Shown one piece after another: positions 27,510 through 36,781 of a stretch of 64,000 nucleotides of DNA (the stretch's first letter is position 1; each line of letters opens with the position of its first letter). The position numbers and the translations under genes are program-made. The notes beneath the pieces are model-generated. The model did not search any database. It was not told the DNA's origin and saw nothing but the letters and a program-made list of their open reading frames with translations. Source of the stretch: Rhynochetos jubatus (taxonomy: Eukaryota; Chordata; Aves; Eurypygiformes; Rhynochetidae); NCBI GenBank assembly GCA_027574665.1, contig CM050651.1:6635501-6699500 (forward strand), read 5' to 3'.

Positions 27510-27796
27510 TGCCTAATCAGTAAAGTCACTCTTCTTGGAGAGGCACAGAGAAAGGACAAAAGGCAACGGACACAAGTTGCAGCATGGGAAATGGCAATTA
27601 GGTAAGCTTTCCTAACAGAACTAGTTGAGTATTGCAACAGGCTACTCAAAGCATTTGAAGCTCCATCTCTGGAGTTATGTAAACCTCCACAAGGCCCTGA
27701 GCAAACTCATCTAGCTTCAACACTAGCCCTGCTTTGGGCAGGATGTTAGACTACAAGAATGACAGCTCCTTCCAGGAACTTGTAGGATTCTAAATT
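27510..27796 (+). mobile_element. CR1 LINE fragment (old)
   Basis: It reads in the CR1 sense direction: 'aggacaaaaggcaacggaca', 'aagttgcagcatgggaaa', then 'catctctggagttatg', 'gccctgctttgggcagga' and 'cagctccttccagg'. These are recognisable, mutated versions of the final 300 bases of CR1. The left limit is uncertain. Confidence 0.68.
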
Positions 27797-29159
27797 GTTC
27801 AGTAGAAAATGCTACACAAAAGGATGAGACCCAACACCACGCCCTCAGGGCAGAACTTCTGGAAGATACTCCCTCAGTTATGACTGAGGTATATTCTCTC
27901 AAACTCCCAAAACAATCCTTCTCACAAAACCACAGAACATGACCACCTTTTACCCTGTGACACTGACATTTCAACAGGACAGAGGAAATCCTCTTTCTAG
28001 TAAAGGACTGAGGACCACATCTTGGTCTGAATCCTCATTTTCAACTAAACCAAAGAAGTTTGATTTTCAAGGCACCTAACTTTTCAAATGTAGGATATGG
28101 CTAGTAAGTAACCTTCCCATTTGCTAAGTTAATTCAGATAGGACCAAGTCAGCAGCCACAATCAAGCAGCACTTCCTACGCCAGACAAAAAAGGAACATC
28201 TCATTTGTAAACGCTGTGGGAGTTTACAGATTAGATGTTACCATCCAACAGTATTCAGTACTGTTAAAAGTATTCATGCCTGTGTGTAGAAAACGTAGGC
28301 CCGTACAATTAAAGTATTTCCAACGTTAGGTGGCAGGCAAACAAAATTCTCCTACGTCTGAGCTGAATCCTTAAGGTCACGTGACAAGGCCTTGGAACAA
28401 ACAAGGTTTTGTAGGCACACAACTACATCAAGAGGTTTTACTGAACCCTTCTCTAGAAACATTCCTGGAATACATAAAACCTTCTATAAATCTAACCTCT
28501 GTCTCTAAATACCCCTAGAAATTCCACACTGAATTTGAAGCAAAGAGGTCTGCTAAGGAAGAAACACAGATTAAGTTCCCCCTTCAGCAATGTGCAAGGG
28601 AAAACTTCAGGCATAGGAAAGAGCAGTGTGATACCTCCACAGCATCTTGCAACACAAGCACTGGGCCACAAAACGCCACCACAGCTATGTTCTTTTCCCT
28701 TCCTGAAGGAGGCATTCTTTCTCCTGCAATCAAAAAATTTAGGCACTTAGGACTCTCATTCAGCAGCTAAGAAACAAACCAGCAGCAGTGAAAACACAGC
28801 AGAAAAGCAGCAACTACAGGAAGCTCAAGGACTCCACGCCACATATCGTCCTTGTCACAAGAGCTCCAAGCCTGACAGGACAGCTGTAATTTTAGCACAT
28901 TTTTGCCCCTTCATCAGTAGGAGCAGATCGTCTCTTGCACAGGTGAAAAACTCCACACCCAGACGAACTGAAAAACAAACCATCGCATACTTCATACATT
29001 TAGCACCAACCGGCCCAGACACTTTGTAGGAGATTTTAAGACTGATCCATGATTTTGGTGTGAAGAAAAGCCTTACTAATCTGATATTTACAAACTCTCC
29101 TCAGAACGAAGAAGTTGCTTCCAGCATCATCCAACCTTTATGCTATAAAAATTTATGCC
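27797..29159. other. 3' flank of C4orf33 (probable 3' UTR in part)
   Basis: On the minus strand this lies directly downstream of the C4orf33 stop codon, so part of it is expected to be 3' UTR. I did not find a well-placed AATAAA or ATTAAA on the minus strand, so the transcript end is not fixed. No other gene is seen. Confidence 0.4.
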
Positions 29160-29268
29160 TCAATCCATTGAATTAGTGAGACACTTCCATATATCTGATT
29201 CAGGCTGCTTCCAATCTCCTCCCATCAGTGCTTTCAGGTTCAAATCTTTGAAAAATTCCAGGCGATGA
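29160..29268 (-). CDS. C4orf33: C4orf33 exon 6, last coding exon (residues 165-200 and stop)
   Basis: Acceptor CTCTTTACAG, then [29 protein letters not shown] and a TGA at 29162-29160. The final eight residues differ from human, which is common at this protein's tail. Confidence 0.93.
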
Positions 29269-32200
29269 CTGTAAAGAGAGGAGAAGTAAATAAACAAGAT
29301 GTTAAGTCTTGTAGTATATGTCTTAATAAAAGGCAGTACCCTCAATAGGCTTCATTCATCTTTATTTTCAGGTTTTCTTGGACACGAATGTAACCAGCAT
29401 TCCATGTGTTCATTTTCCAAAACTGATGTTTATAAATAAAAAACACAACCGTGTTTCTGAAAATCTTGTACGGGCAAACACAGGGACATCACACAGCACA
29501 AAGCGAGCTTTACCAACGTCCACATTAACCAATAATTAGTGCTCACCTTTTAAAAACCCTCAACTTACACTGCCTGGAACTGCAGTCAGAGCAAGAGCAC
29601 AGCGATAGGCGGCTTTAGGACTTACCCACACTCCAATGGAGTAACAATGTTCAGCTCTGGACCAACTGAAAAATCCTATCACAGGGATATCCTTCCCTTA
29701 CAGAAAAGGGGAAGGCAGGGTAGGATAATGAAGCTAGTAAACATTTTTTTCTCTAAGAGTAGAAGTCTCGTTTCCTTTTAAACATTATGAATCAGTTCTT
29801 CCTAAGAATTTCTCCTTCAGGTACCACTCAGGAACAACAGAAGGCAGACGCTGAAGCCAATTAACACTTACACTAAACAACGGCCAAACAGACGGAACGT
29901 GACACTAGACTAATTATTTAAAAACATAATGGAATTCTCGCTGAGGAAGTAATTTGAAAGAGCAAAGACAAATTAAGAGCAATGAAAGTAGGAAGGAGCA
30001 ACCTCTTCACACAAGGGTTTTTTTGGAAGGAGTAGTATAGAAAGAATAGCAAGAAGTCCTTCCTGAAAAATGTTACAGGCATTCTCTGGTTTACCACTGA
30101 AAAATAAAAAGTATCTATTTCTTACAGAACACTGATAAAGAGAATGTATTTTATTAGCAATAGCTTAATTTTTTTTTTTAATAAATGGTTGCAGAAGCTA
30201 AGTTTTTCTTAAATAAAGCCAGAAAAGTTAATATCTAAAATTAACATACAATGACAGCCAGGGAAGGTAAAGTAACAAGTCTGCATAAGAACTAGAGCAT
30301 ACCCTCCAGAGCTCGTTCATTTATACAAGATGTCCAGAAGTAGTTGTGTTTAACCAAATCACCTCAGCCTCACAGCCAAAGAAAATAAACAGGTCCAAAG
30401 CACAATTAAAAGATCAAGACAGCTCAGTTTTTCTACTGATACTGGGCATCCTTTCATTGTACTTCGCAGTGTAGCCTGCCTTTTCAAATTTTTCTGTATT
30501 ATGACGGCATCTGTAGAGGTGAGGTTGTTTCGAACAGTAGGGGAGAAGCAAAAGAGATTTACTGGAAATTTATCTGGCGAAATTAACACTAAATGGCATT
30601 TCAAGAGGTGCTGGAGGCAAGGAAAAAGTAGAACCACCTCTCTATGATTGAGCTGAGAAAAGTGATAAAACAGACACCGATGGTGTTGAATGCATCATTT
30701 CCAGTGCACCAAGAGGATTAACACAGAAATCAAGCACTAATTATGGCTGTCTGCCACAGCGCTTCATACAAAGCACAGTGCCAGTGGAGCTGGGGCTAAG
30801 CAGTGTAATCATCATACTACTGGCACTCAACCCGAAAACCAGATTAGGGTTTGGTTTTTTTTTAAGTATTCCAAGAACAGTGCAACTACGAGCTAATGTC
30901 ATGCTTACAAATCTGGTTTCTGTCCTTCCTGCAGTTCATGTCGAGGCACAGGATGAAGCGCTTCGTATTTTCTCTCTTCTCCTGAGCCATGAATTGCAAA
31001 TGCGTTGAACTTGTTAGTGCATGGTGGAAAATAATTCCAAGGAAGACGAGCTTTACCCTCCCATTTGGTTTTCATTCTGGTCACCTCAAATTCTAAAGGA
31101 AGTGCTTCCTGAGAAAGGAGGGGGGCGGGGAAAGAAAAAGAGGTAACGTCACCTTCCAGTCAGGCAATACGTACCTAAAACCAGACAGTTTTTCTGTACA
31201 TTATGAACGTATTTCCCCACTTACTTTCCACACTCTTCTTTTGCCAGAAAGCAGCAGCAGCAAGTGTTGTCCATGGCTGTCAAAAAAATCAGAGCACAGT
31301 TTTCTGAAAACGATGCCAAGTTATTAGTGTACTGTTCTGCCACAAGTGTCTGCTTTCCCCATGCTAGAACAGCTTCCGTACCCAACCTTCCTCATACACG
31401 CATCTTACAAGCATTAGAACTGAAATGCAAAGTAGCATTTGTGACTCGTTCAGAGGGCAGTACTTACGGACAAAGTTCAACTTCCAAATACTGTTCAGTT
31501 CCGTCACTCAGGAAAAACGCTTCTACAACTAAAAAACACCAGGCTGTCAGAATTCTGTATTAACTCTTTGGTAATATCCTGAACACCTTCACAGCCCACT
31601 ACAACAACACTGTTTTCACGATTTTTGGCCAGTTTGTGTACACGGTACCGACAGCTTCCTAACTATTTGAAATGTTGTGCCATAACTGTAACATGAAGAG
31701 GGTTTTTTTCATGCCTATTATCACAAGGAGCTTTATAAAGCACTGTACTAATTTTATTTACCTTACTAACTCTAGCACTGAAAACACTCACCTTGATTCA
31801 GCAGGAAAACGGCCGGTCTACTACCTAACGTTAGCTTGCACTGCAGGAAGGAAAGCATCAGCACACAGCTGCTGCACCTCGTGTGCTCACTGTGAACAAA
31901 GCTGACAGGGATCAGAGTCAACCACACTCACAGCACGCCCTCCATGCAGAGGGCCTCAGTGCTGAGTCTTGTGTTGGCTGGTAGCCTGAGGATTCAGAGC
32001 ATCAGAGACCAGAAAATAAAGGAAATGGGTTGTGTGCTCCGCCTAGCTAAGACTGCTAAATCTCAGAAATAGCAAGAGAATGTTTAGCTCTTAAATGATT
32101 TTCCCCTGTGGATGGCTGATACAGGGGATTACTGTTCCAGGTGTACCTGAAAGCCAGGTGTGACCGCCGAATCTCCCTTCAGGAACACATGGTAGAGCTA

Positions 32201-33471
32201 TAATGGTGTTTCTCACAGCCATGACACTACCAGAAAGCTTGAGTTAGGTATTACTGATAACTTTATTTTCTAAGCCTATTTATTATAATGCTACCAAAGA
32301 GATTCTTCTACTGTTCTAGAAAAGCTTTAATCAGCACAGCTCAAAAATCAGGAAGCAGAGAACTGATGGAAACATTAAACTCTTGCATTTTTCAAAGCAA
32401 CAGGTAAAAGGATTGACAGGAAAGGAGAAAGAAAACAGCATTACTATAAGAATATTCCCCATTCCATTTGGGTACAGTGCTAAATCATATTGTATAAGCT
32501 GCCCTGTTTCACACCTTCCCATTCCTCAAATATTCTTTGGAGAAGTGATTAAAACAGACAAACATTTTAGCTATTGCTCTCCACTTCTTAAAGCAAAAGT
32601 AGAACCTATCTTTAGGATTGTGTTTCTATTTACCTACTGCAAGTGCATTTTTATATACATACTACAAAATTATTTCAATGTTCAAATACAGCAACCCCCT
32701 AAGATTCCACAAGTTGTATCAGCCATCCAGAAACCTGTTGGAGTGCCTATACTACTGCCAGGATCGGGAAGAGTCAACCCCAACATACCTGAAATTAATC
32801 CAGCTCATCGTAGTCCCTTTCTTTATGGCCATCAAATGACATACTTGCTTCTTTTCCCAGTCATTTGTATTGTTGCACTACAGTAGAACAACCGCTCACC
32901 TTACAGCCAGCAGTGTTAGTGATGAAAATCAATTCACCACCTAGAAAAAGAGCATCGCTCTTGATACAATTTGGGGGGGGGTTACAGCTGAATGTAGTAT
33001 GCAGCTTATGCTACCTAAGGACCTGTTTAAGGGTAAGGCAGTGCTTACAACTAAATTCTTTCCCAGTTTTCTTCCCCACAGACAGGAGATTTTTCTACTT
33101 TACATTTCAGATCTGATCTTTAAAAGTAACACTGGGACGAGAGAAACCTGAATGAACTAGACATCATACACTCGCAACCATTGGATCAGTTTGAAAAAGT
33201 AGCCACCCCAGACTCTTTCATAAAGGACAGGCATATCAACTACAGAGGAACAGCAGTGTCTACACACATCAGAGACGCTTGTACACTTACCCTCGTAGTC
33301 CCACAGTCTACCAAAAGGTTTCCCTGGCTCCCCAAGTGGTGCTGGAGGATCATTAAAGAAGGGAGCATTAACTTCCATTAGCATTCCTGCATTGTCCGGT
33401 TTCAGCACAACTGTTACTGGCTCGTGGCTCACAGGAAAACCATCCCATGTGTGTTTAATTGTAAATTCCAT
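29160..33471 (-). CDS. C4orf33: C4orf33 orthologue (UPF0462 family), complete coding sequence
   Basis: Five coding exons on the minus strand (33471-33291, 31528-31468, 31276-31225, 31108-30909, 29268-29160) join in frame to 603 bases, 200 residues plus stop; the human protein is 199 as I recall. All introns are GT-AG. Recognised stretches, in order, include [74 protein letters not shown] and WKQPESD, all close to the human protein as I remember it. Function is not established. The YLEVE/HGQHLLL pattern after an acidic VEAFF motif resembles CBM9-type beta-sandwich proteins, which is inference only. No signal peptide or membrane segment is seen, so it is probably cytosolic. It is head-to-head with SCLT1, as in human. 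Confidence 0.95.
30909..31108 (-). CDS. C4orf33: C4orf33 exon 5 (residues 99-164, first two bases of 165)
   Basis: 200 bases, acceptor CTTTCTCAG behind a C-rich tract (the plus strand shows a GGGGGCGGGG run), donor GTAAGC. It encodes [45 protein letters not shown] and [15 protein letters not shown]. It is the best conserved part of the protein against the human sequence as recalled. Confidence 0.94.
31225..31276 (-). CDS. C4orf33: C4orf33 exon 4 (residues 81-98)
   Basis: 52 bases, acceptor TTTTTTTGACAG, donor GTAAGT after GTGTGGAAA. It encodes [18 protein letters not shown]; the split proline codon with exon 3 gives CPHGQHL as in human. A run of CTG codons makes the leucine stretch. It is separated from exon 5 by a 116-base intron. 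Confidence 0.92.
31468..31528 (-). CDS. C4orf33: C4orf33 exon 3 (residues 61-80, first two bases of 81)
   Basis: 61 bases, acceptor TTTTTTAG, donor GTAAGT. It encodes [19 protein letters not shown] with split codons at both ends; the join with exon 2 restores the VV of the family motif WDYEVVEAFF. It has no ATG and is too short to stand out as an open frame. Confidence 0.93.
32383..32886 (+). other. Intronic open frame of 167 codons, antisense to C4orf33, probably not a gene
   Basis: This plus-strand open frame lies in C4orf33 intron 2, which spans 31529-33290. It has no recognised domain. A second frame is also open over 32618-32839. The surrounding DNA is AT-rich. A proline-rich segment ([20 protein letters not shown]) stands out but I cannot assign it to a family. 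The rest of the intron holds a nine-base G run at 32973-32981. Confidence 0.25.
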
Positions 33472-33480
33472 CTTTGTGTA
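33291..33480 (-). CDS. C4orf33: C4orf33 exon 2, first coding exon (residues 1-60 and first base of 61)
   Basis: The minus strand has a TTTGTTTAG acceptor, nine untranslated bases, then the ATG at 33471. Coding ends after TGGGACTACGAG G and a GTAAGT donor begins at 33290. The start is chosen because the peptide from [13 protein letters not shown] onward aligns without a gap to the human N-terminus as recalled, and because the acceptor lies only nine bases upstream. Confidence 0.93.
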
Positions 33481-35806
33481 CTAAACAAATGAGAAAGGAA
33501 GATCCTGTCAAAGAAGATCTCAGATTCCATTTCAGCACCAACTACACTGTTTGCTTGGCCAGGAAAAAACGCACACTTTCATACAAAGTCAGTCATCAAA
33601 TCTTGTTTTCAGACATCAGAAGAGCTGGTATAGTTCAGCTGTATAAAGCAACTAAATAAACAGATATAGGAATGCTTTTCACAGGTTTTTACACCTGCAT
33701 GGTTGCAAGTTACTCCTAAGGCATTTCAGGTATCTACCTAAATAAAGACCTTCCAAACCCATCAGAAACATTTATCAAGAGAACAGATAAACAAACCAAA
33801 GTCTCCACTACATGATCACAGGTGACTTGGTAATATGAGAAAAATAGATGGAGAAAAAACTTCCATGAATCTGAGATGCAAGAAGATGAAACAATTAGCT
33901 AAAAACTTTCCTTCATGCTCATCGCACACCAGCCAAAGGGCAGGACTTCAAGGAAAACTGCAAGCTTAACAGTTGTTAAACACACTGAATGTTTGCAGAG
34001 CAAGAACAGAAAACACGGCACTCCAACAGCTCTTATTACTTAGAAGTAACCCTACAAGCCTTAAGAACAGCCTTAACCTACTTAGTAAGCAAAGGAATCA
34101 CTGGAGCCCAGTTTCCAACAAGTTTATGGCCTCTTACCACTCCAAATAACAAGTCCCGTTCACAACACAAACAGCTGCTGAAATATATACAATGGGCTAA
34201 TATACAATGGGCTACGTAGTCTCATACTGATCTAGAAAATATTAATCCAAAGGAAATGCAGACGAGTGTTGTGTTTGCATTTTCTAAGCTGCAAACACGG
34301 AGCAGTTTGATCATGAAGTATCCACAGCTGGTAAGACCCTTCCAAGCGTTTTTTGAAATGAACAGGAGAATTCCTCTAAATGGAGCGCAGGAGCCTGATG
34401 AGCACTTACTGTGAAGGGAAACAAGGCAGAATTCACAAGCAGGATCACTTACTCCAAAGAGTAAAGCTTCAGAGTAAATGGGTGCATTTAAGGTAATAAA
34501 TAAAAAGATAACTTTATACTACACAAATTAACATTATGCACTTAGGAGTCAACATTTCCTTCTGTTATTCTATTTCCAGTTCGTGCTAATATATTTAACT
34601 ATTTGCATTCACTGGTCAAGGCAAACATCTGAAACACCTATTTGAAAATTCTGCCAGATTTCAAGTGTTTTAAAATAAAAGAGCCTTCTAAAAAAAAGTA
34701 GCCTGGGAAAATCTTAAAATCCGGGGAGAATTACATGACTAGCCATTACAGTTCCTGACTGAAGTAAGCAACACAAAGCCTCTTGTGCACAAGATCTGGG
34801 AAAAGAGCCACAACATACCAAGTGTAAAAAAAAAAGAGAAGCAAAGCAGTGGAGTACCTGCTAAACAGCTTTAGATGCTACTGTAACTGCAGGGTCTGAC
34901 ATGAAGAGGAGGCACAAGATGGATCACACATTCCTATTGGTACCTCTGTGAGACACAGACGACGCTCTGTGTCTAACCCTAACTCCTGCAGGGACAGCTT
35001 ACGCTGTACCCAATGAACCTACTGAAGATTTAGCCCATTGTTGCACACGAGCATCACTCTAGAATGAAGAACAAGCAACGTGAAAAAGAATGACAAAGTA
35101 ATAAGGAAAATCGCAAAACATTCACTAGCGTTTCTTAGAGGTCTACGTAGTGCTGAGGTCGCTCGCTTTACAGAGAGCAGACCTAAGATTTTCCAAATTA
35201 ATGGCCCTTAGTGCAAGTTTTAAAGTTTATTACAAGGCACAGGCTTAGCCAAGGTGGTGACTAGCATGCTTTTCAAGTGTAATGCAAACAGCAACACGCA
35301 GCAACAGAGTGAAAGCAAATTAAAGCAGCAAGAGGAGCCCTTTCATCACCTTTTAACATGACACCTCAGCCAGTCGTTAATACACTGTAGAGAGATGCAA
35401 GCACTAAATGAAACAGCTTTACAGCAAGTGCTTTCTCAGCCTTCTAAAAGCACCCACTGGTGGCCTCGAGCTGCAGGGAGCCAGCAGTGCCTGGCCGATG
35501 GCCCCAGACCTCAGCCACCCCGGCGTCACGCCTCAGCGCCGAGGGGAGCACCGCAGCTGCGTCCTGCCGGAACCACCGCAGGTCTCCCTGTCGAGGGCAG
35601 CTACCTGTGCCATCCCACACCCTACTGACCCTGGTAACAAGGACAAAACCAAACAAGATGTAACCATACCGGAGTTTTTTCTTAACTGCCCCAAGAGAAC
35701 AGGGGAAAGCTGGAAACGGTGTAGGCAACAGCAGCTTTTACTGGAGTGAAGCCCTCATTACGGGACACTGGCACGAGCTCCCAGAGGAATCACAACTGTT
35801 CCCGGT
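33481..35806. other. C4orf33 intron 1, unique sequence
   Basis: No exon seen. A 15-base unit (atatacaatgggcta) is present twice in tandem at 34185-34214. A GC-rich island with CpG sites lies at about 35444-35620, roughly 500 bases inside the intron from the main promoter island and separated from it by a CR1 copy. It might be a detached piece of the promoter island or an alternative first exon; no donor is compelling. Confidence 0.45.
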
Positions 35807-36086
35807 TTCACAGAATCACAGAATGGTTTGGGTTGGAAAGGACTTCAAAGACCATCCAGTTCCAACCCCCCTGCCATGGGCAGGGACACCCTCCACTAGA
35901 CCAGGTTGCTCCAAGCCTCCTCCAGCCTGGCCTTGAACACTGCCAGGGATGGGGCACCCACAGCTTCTCTGGGCAACCTGTCCCAGTGCCTCTCCACCCT
36001 CTCCAGGAAGAACTTCTTCCCAATATCCAATCTAAATCTCCCCGCTTTCAGTTTAAACCCGCTGCCCCTTGTCCCGTCGCTCCAGG
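35807..36086 (-). mobile_element. CR1 LINE 3' end next to the promoter island
   Basis: The plus strand shows cacagaatcacagaatggtt then 'gggttggaaaggacttcaaa', 'ccatgggcagggacacc', 'ctccactagaccaggttgct' and 'cccttgtcccgtcgctcc'. The sequence is close to the canonical CR1 tail, so this is a relatively young copy. It is in C4orf33 intron 1, about 100 bases from the probable exon 1 donor and directly abutting the CpG-rich promoter region. Confidence 0.95.
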
Positions 36087-36185
36087 CCCCGTGAGGTCAC
36101 CCCGCGCTACTTCAGCCACCAGCAGCACCCGCGGCGACATTTCCTGAGGAGAAGCTACCCGCGCGAGCGGCTACCCGTAACTCAC

Positions 36186-36375
36186 AAGCTCCTCCGGTAA
36201 GTCTAACAAGCGCTTTCTGACACCCCCAGACGCCCGCCGCGACTCTGAAGGCAAACCCGGCCCCCTGCGAGCCGCCCGCCGCCCCCGCCACAGGCCCCGC
36301 GCTGACCCGCGGCTCCGGCACGCAGGCGCACACCGCCAGCCCAGCTTCGCGCGCTCCTGCGGGCTGAGCGGTTCC
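36186..36375 (-). other. C4orf33: Probable non-coding exon 1 of C4orf33
   Basis: C4orf33 exon 2 opens with an acceptor nine bases upstream of the ATG, so a 5' untranslated exon must exist upstream on the minus strand. The best donor in the CpG island is CTT|GTGAGT, ending the exon at 36186. The transcription start is not visible and the right limit is a guess. Confidence 0.4.
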
Positions 36376-36380
36376 GTGGC

Positions 36381-36388
36381 CACGTGAC
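36381..36388. promoter_or_regulatory. E-box CACGTGAC in the shared promoter
   Basis: CACGTGAC is the core of sites bound by USF, MYC/MAX and TFEB-type factors. Its place between the two divergent genes makes it a plausible promoter element, but a CACGTG can occur by chance in GC-rich DNA. Confidence 0.45.
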
Positions 36389-36518
36389 CGACGGAGCCGC
36401 CCGCGGTGCGTGGGACGAGCCGGCCCGGGGGGCGCGGCGCCGACGGGGGGGGCGTTGCGGGGCCGTCCGCGTCGCTGGCTCCACCGGGCTGAGGCGGCGG
36501 GCCCAGGGCAGGCCCAGA

Positions 36519-36528
36519 GGGGCGGGGG
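36519..36528 (+). promoter_or_regulatory. Sp1-type GC box
   Basis: ggggcggggg, a consensus Sp1/KLF site inside the CpG island, about 235 bases upstream of the SCLT1 start codon. Expected in such promoters; not proof of use. Confidence 0.45.
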
Positions 36529-36762
36529 CAGGCCGGGAGGGTTGGGCCGTCGTTACTGCCCCCCCTCGGCCGCAGCCGTACTTACCGAAGGCGGTGCGTG
36601 AGAGGGAGGGCGAGTTGAGCGCCTGGCGTGGGTGCTTCCGCCTCTTCCTCAACGGCTCCCCTTCCCCGCCCGGCGGGGAGGAGCGGCCGAAGGAAACGGT
36701 TTTTCTTGGGCAGGCTTCCCGGGGCCGACCTCCGAGCGGCGGTGAGGCTCTCCACGGGAAAT

Positions 36763-36781
36763 ATGGCCGCGGGGCAGCCAG
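36763..36781 (+). CDS. SCLT1: SCLT1 exon 1 coding part (residues 1-6 and first base of 7)
   Basis: ATG GCC GCG GGG CAG CCA G, then a GTGAGG donor at 36782. The ATG lies in the CpG island, has a purine three bases before it, and its phase joins exon 2 exactly. It begins MAA like the human protein but then differs. The frame match supports it; no transcript evidence is available. Confidence 0.62.
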
